Shown here: one piece after another, positions 14,064 to 16,556 of the stretch
How positions within the stretch are numbered: position 1 is the stretch's first letter
How the letters are laid out: every line of letters begins with the position of its first letter
Origin: UBA6183 sp964603255
Lineage (GTDB): Bacteria; Bacteroidota; Bacteroidia; UKL13-3
Direction: 5' to 3'
DNA: 16,556 nucleotides
Assembly (NCBI GenBank): GCA_964603255.1
Contig: CAZRVA010000057.1
Span: forward strand, 1 to 16,556
The notes under the pieces: generated by a model
Told to the model about the DNA's origin: nothing
What the model saw: the letters and a program-made list of their open reading frames with translations, nothing else
Database searches by the model: none
Position numbers and translations under genes: made by a program

Positions 14064-14774
14064 TTATTCTAGATCAAGTGCTAATAGTTTACGTAAATCG
14101 TTTAGTAGCGGATTGCTTTCTGCCATTAAGTTAAATTTTTCTTCGGCAGTAAAGGCACGTTTGAATGCAACCGAACTAATTACCTTTATTGAAATATCGA
14201 ACTTGGTGTTTTTTAAGTTTTTGCGCAAAAACGGAATGGTATTGATGCGCTCTTCTTCAAACATTTCGCTCTCGTGTTGCGAAGCCAAAACAATTTCTAC
14301 TGTTCCGTTATCCAATAATTGCCAGGTTGCATTTCTGAAAATCACCCATAAACTCATTTTCTTTTCAGCCTCAATATGGGCTAAATAATCAGTCCATACT
14401 TTGGTAAACGATTCTTGGGTAACCGGCACATCATCTTCTGTAACTACTGCAACAACTTCAGCTTCATTGGTTTCTTGTTTCTCTGCTTCCTGTTTTTTGT
14501 TGAGTGCAATTTGTTGCTTTAACTTTTCAATACTGCTTAAGCCTGATTTAGTCAAGGGTGGTGGAACAACAACTGCTTTTGGTGGTGCAACAGGCGTGGC
14601 CTCGGGCTGTGGTATGGTTTGATTGGTTTCTGGTTGAGCAACAGGATTGCTTGCCACCGGTTTAGGGGCAGGAATTGGTGTTGCAACAGGTTCGCTTGTG
14701 TTTTTAGGAACACCAACCGAAGGTGTTTCGGTTGATGAGGTAATACCGTTATTGGCTAGGATTTTTTTTTTAGT
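14064..14774 (-). CDS. dnaX: Tau-specific C-terminal part of DnaX (-1 frame)
   Basis: This frame is continuously open from the ten-A run at 14771-14762 to the TAA at 14066. Joined to the upstream frame by a -1 shift, it adds 232 residues and gives a tau-like protein of 606 aa, the usual size for Bacteroidota DnaX. The extension starts with a low-complexity Pro/Ala/Thr-rich linker (SSTETPSVGVPKN... APPKAVVVPPP). A charged helical stretch follows (SSIEKLKQQIALNKKQEAEKQ), then a folded domain (FTKVWTDYLAHIEAEKKMSLWVIF... to LRKLLALDLE) like the C-terminal DnaX domain of the phylum. A GTG at 14657 could start a free-standing 197-aa protein, but the open frame continues upstream without a break and no ribosome-binding site is seen. 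I therefore read it as part of dnaX. Confidence 0.85.
   Translation of the reverse strand, partial: TKKKILANNGITSSTETPSVGVPKNTSEPVATPIPAPKPVASNPVAQPETNQTIPQPEATPVAPPKAVVVPPPLTKSGLSSIEKLKQQIALNKKQEAEKQETNEAEVVAVVTEDDVPVTQESFTKVWTDYLAHIEAEKKMSLWVIFRNATWQLLDNGTVEIVLASQHESEMFEEERINTIPFLRKNLKNTKFDISIKVISSVAFKRAFTAEEKFNLMAESNPLLNDLRKLLALDLE
14711..14737 (-). other. mRNA hairpin downstream of the dnaX slippery run
   Basis: In mRNA sense, CAUCAACCGAA pairs with UUCGGUUGGUG over ACACC: 11 pairs including one U-G. The central 8 pairs (CAACCGAA/UUCGGUUG) are perfect. It begins 24 nt after the A-run, farther than the usual 5-9 nt for frameshift stimulators, and lies inside the tau-only coding region. 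Confidence 0.5.
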
Positions 14775-15883
14775 GCGGCTGCATCAAGCACCGATTGAAT
14801 GTGGCAAAGCTTCATTAAAGCAAGCTCAACATGTAGCCTTGGGTTTTTGCTTGATTTGTATTCAAGCTCGCATTTGTTTAATAAGTTTAATGCGTTTAAT
14901 AAAAGGCCGTTGCTGCATTGCGCTGATTGCGACATGAATTTTTGGGCAACAGTTTGAGCAACTTCAAGCAACTTAACTGTGTTTGGATGTTTACACATCA
15001 TCAAGTTACGAAGGTGATCTGAAAAGCCACTTAAGAAATGTTGTGCATCAAATCCATTGGTTAAAATTTCATCAAACAACACCAACATATTTGGCAAATC
15101 ATTGGCCAACATCAAATCAACTGCACGGAAATAATAATCGTAATCAAGAATATTTAAATTCATGATTACATCTTTATACGTAATATTTTTTCCGCTAAAA
15201 CTTACAATCCTATCAAAAATAGAAAGGGCATCACGCATGGCTCCATCTGCTTTTTGGGCAATAACGTGTAGGGCTTCTTCCTCGGCAGTTATACCTTCGT
15301 TTGCGCAAATTTTACGCAATTGGTTAACTGCTCCTTCAATACTAATTCTGTGGAAATCAAAAACCTGACAACGAGATAAAATGGTAGGTAAAATTTTATG
15401 ACGCTCGGTTGTTGCCAAAATAAATTTGGCGTACGATGGTGGTTCTTCTAAGGTTTTAAGAAATGCGTTAAAAGCCGCAGAACTTAACATATGAACCTCA
15501 TCTATAATGTAAATTTTGTATTTGGCTCCTTGTGGTGCGTAACGAACTTGATCAACCAAACCCCTGATATCTTCAACACTGTTGTTACTTGCAGCATCTA
15601 ACTCGTATATATTAAAACTTGCATTGCCGTTAAAGGCTTTGCAACTTTCACATTCGTTACAAGCTTCAAAATCGGCCCCAATGTTTTGGCAGTTTATGGT
15701 TTTAGCTAAGATACGCGCACAAGTAGTTTTGCCCACACCACGTGGCCCACAAAATAAAAAGGCATGCGCTAAGTGATTATTCTTAATCGCATTTTTTAAA
15801 GTGTGTGTGATGTGCTCTTGTCCTATTACGCTATCAAAAGTTCCCGGCCTATATTTTCTTGCCGAAACCACAAAGTTTTCCAT
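14756..15883 (-). CDS. dnaX: DNA polymerase III clamp-loader ATPase DnaX (0-frame, gamma-like)
   Basis: The ATPase subunit of the replicative clamp loader, which opens and places the beta clamp. The 375-aa product from the ATG at 15883 contains the complete AAA+ core and collar domain. Walker A is GPRGVGKT (46-53). Zinc-module cysteines are 65, 75, 78 and 81. Walker B is IIDEVH (126-131), sensor 1 lies in ATTERHK (157-163), the SRC motif has Arg171 as arginine finger (170-172), and sensor 2 is GAMRDAL with Arg217. The frame ends with LKKKS and TAG immediately after a run of ten A. The stop therefore falls just beyond domain III, close to where gamma forms of other bacteria end. Downstream, the -1 frame continues into the tau extension. 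The gene heads the operon with DUF502 and the UbiA gene. Confidence 0.95.
   Translation of the reverse strand: MENFVVSARKYRPGTFDSVIGQEHITHTLKNAIKNNHLAHAFLFCGPRGVGKTTCARILAKTINCQNIGADFEACNECESCKAFNGNASFNIYELDAASNNSVEDIRGLVDQVRYAPQGAKYKIYIIDEVHMLSSAAFNAFLKTLEEPPSYAKFILATTERHKILPTILSRCQVFDFHRISIEGAVNQLRKICANEGITAEEEALHVIAQKADGAMRDALSIFDRIVSFSGKNITYKDVIMNLNILDYDYYFRAVDLMLANDLPNMLVLFDEILTNGFDAQHFLSGFSDHLRNLMMCKHPNTVKLLEVAQTVAQKFMSQSAQCSNGLLLNALNLLNKCELEYKSSKNPRLHVELALMKLCHIQSVLDAAALKKKS
14762..14771 (-). promoter_or_regulatory. A10 slippery run, candidate programmed frameshift/slippage site
   Basis: The mRNA reads GCA CUA AAA AAA AAA UCC UAG in the 0 frame, with ten consecutive A. A -1 shift on the run, or insertion of one extra A by RNA polymerase, moves ribosomes into the open tau frame. 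The 0-frame stop is two codons past the run. Thermus dnaX uses a comparable A9 run, and E. coli dnaX an A AAA AAG heptamer. The alternative is a one-base homopolymer error in the assembly. Confidence 0.75.
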
Positions 15884-16160
15884 GCCGCTAATTTATTATT
15901 TAATACCGAACCACGCACACATGTGGATGAATTGTTTGTAGTTGGGATAGAGGAAATTAATAATTTGATAAAGATTTATATCATTCAGTTTACCTGTTAA
16001 TCTATGACTTAGATTATTCTGGTGTCAGTTCCTATTTCTGTAAGGCTATTCAATGTTTAATTTTAATAATTATTATTCCAATATTAAACTCTTTGATATT
16101 TAAAATCATCCTCCTTTTGAGTTGGCACCCATTCCTAATCTTCGGAACGCCTTCACTTTT

Positions 16161-16330
16161 AACTCGTTGTTAGTTATTGTTTTTCGGTCTCGTTGATTGC
16201 TGTGTAGTTTTCTTGACATCAATTTCTCCATTTATACTTGGGGTTGCACCCCAAACCCGCGATACTTTTTAACTCGTAGTTGCTATTGTTTTTTGGTCTC
16301 GTTGATTGCTACGCAGTTGTCTTGAAACAA
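16161..16330 (+). repeat. Diverged direct repeat of about 60 bp, two copies
   Basis: Copy 1 at about 16161-16222 and copy 2 at about 16271-16330 share AACTCGT, TATTG plus a T-run, GGTCTCGTTGATTGCT and CAGTT/TAGTT-nTCTTGA in the same order, with scattered substitutions and a two-base length difference. The 48 bp between them include a perfect 7-bp palindrome TTGGGGT-TGC-ACCCCAA (16238-16254). Confidence 0.6.
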
Positions 16331-16339
16331 ATGTTTACA

Positions 16340-16357
16340 TTCAGCGATACCGCTGAA
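16340..16357. repeat. Palindrome TTCAGCG-ATAC-CGCTGAA
   Basis: A perfect 7-bp stem over ATAC just after the second 60-bp repeat. Further weak stems follow: ACAAG-TTACG-CTTGT (16418-16432) and TTCGGG/CCCGAA (16472-16477/16486-16491). Together they suggest a structured repeat element running off the window end. Confidence 0.5.
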
Positions 16358-16556
16358 AACATATATAGAAAGAGCTAAAAAGTATCCAAAAGATTCAAGG
16401 CTTATGATCTTTTCGCTACAAGTTACGCTTGTTGTATCCCACGCAATCCAAGCCATTTCGCTATGCTTCATTTCGGGTGGCTCATCCCGAACACAGCTTC
16501 AGGAATTGCTTGCCAAACCCAACGCAAATACAACTGCACTTACTTGTTACGCAAAA

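Larger units (their letters stand above)
15884..16556. other. Non-coding region upstream of dnaX with diverged repeats
   Basis: I see no convincing gene in these 673 bp. The first 270 bp are AT-rich and must hold the dnaX promoter, but no clear boxes can be assigned. From 16161 on there are two diverged copies of a 60-bp sequence and several short hairpins. The final 120 bp (on the minus strand: a GGATGAGCCACCCGAA segment, then AAGCGTAACTTG) have the look of a dispersed intergenic repeat rather than a coding tail. Confidence 0.6.

Noticed and set aside
14064..14657. A separate 197-aa gene starting at GTG 14657
   Set aside because: The same frame is open all the way to the dnaX A10 run, the residues match a DnaX linker and C-terminal domain, and no ribosome-binding site precedes the GTG.
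16283..16471. A 62-codon minus-strand frame near the right edge
   Set aside because: It spans part of a diverged direct repeat and several hairpins, shows no recognisable protein features, and ends in repeat sequence.

Overview
The window looks like chromosomal DNA of a Bacteroidota bacterium, probably of the Chitinophagales/Sphingobacteriales type. It is AT-rich, Shine-Dalgarno motifs are scarce, and the gene complement fits: a DGGGP-synthase-like UbiA protein, a stand-alone LuxC-type acyl-CoA reductase beside a dicluster ferredoxin, and intergenic regions full of short perfect palindromes. The phylum call is an inference from gene content and style; no rRNA or tRNA gene is present. I see no transposase, phage, CRISPR or defence genes.

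Layout. Positions 1-653 hold the 3' part of nnr/nnrD (NAD(P)H-hydrate repair), which converges on a minus-strand membrane PAS protein (650-1594) that has a histidine-kinase phosphoacceptor box but no ATPase domain. A secreted polysaccharide deacetylase follows (1759-2706). Positions 2707-3497 are non-coding and hold about a dozen small hairpins, many with three-base G-N-A loops, including a 96-bp block present twice. A plus-strand run then encodes a seven-haem c-type cytochrome fused to TPRs (3498-5432), MltG (5467-6552), an LtaS-like membrane sulfatase-superfamily enzyme (about 6630-8483) and an MFS exporter that overlaps it by 4 bp (8480-9727). This run is envelope-centred: cell-wall cleavage, head-group or polymer modification, and export.

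A structured convergent intergenic region (9728-10019) separates the exporter from endonuclease III (nth, minus). Next comes a divergent pair: a 2[4Fe-4S] ferredoxin (minus, with a clear terminator) and an acyl-CoA reductase (plus). The right end is a minus-strand operon, dnaX - DUF502 membrane protein - UbiA prenyltransferase. The last 673 bp upstream of dnaX hold no convincing gene, only diverged repeats and hairpins.

The most interesting signal is in dnaX. The frame encoding the ATPase/clamp-loader domains runs into ten consecutive A residues (mRNA sense) and stops two codons later. The -1 frame is open from the same run and encodes a tau-like C-terminal extension. The 0-frame product would be a 375-aa gamma-like subunit and the shifted product a 606-aa tau. 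Programmed ribosomal frameshifting or transcriptional slippage is the attractive reading; a homopolymer sequencing error is the main alternative.
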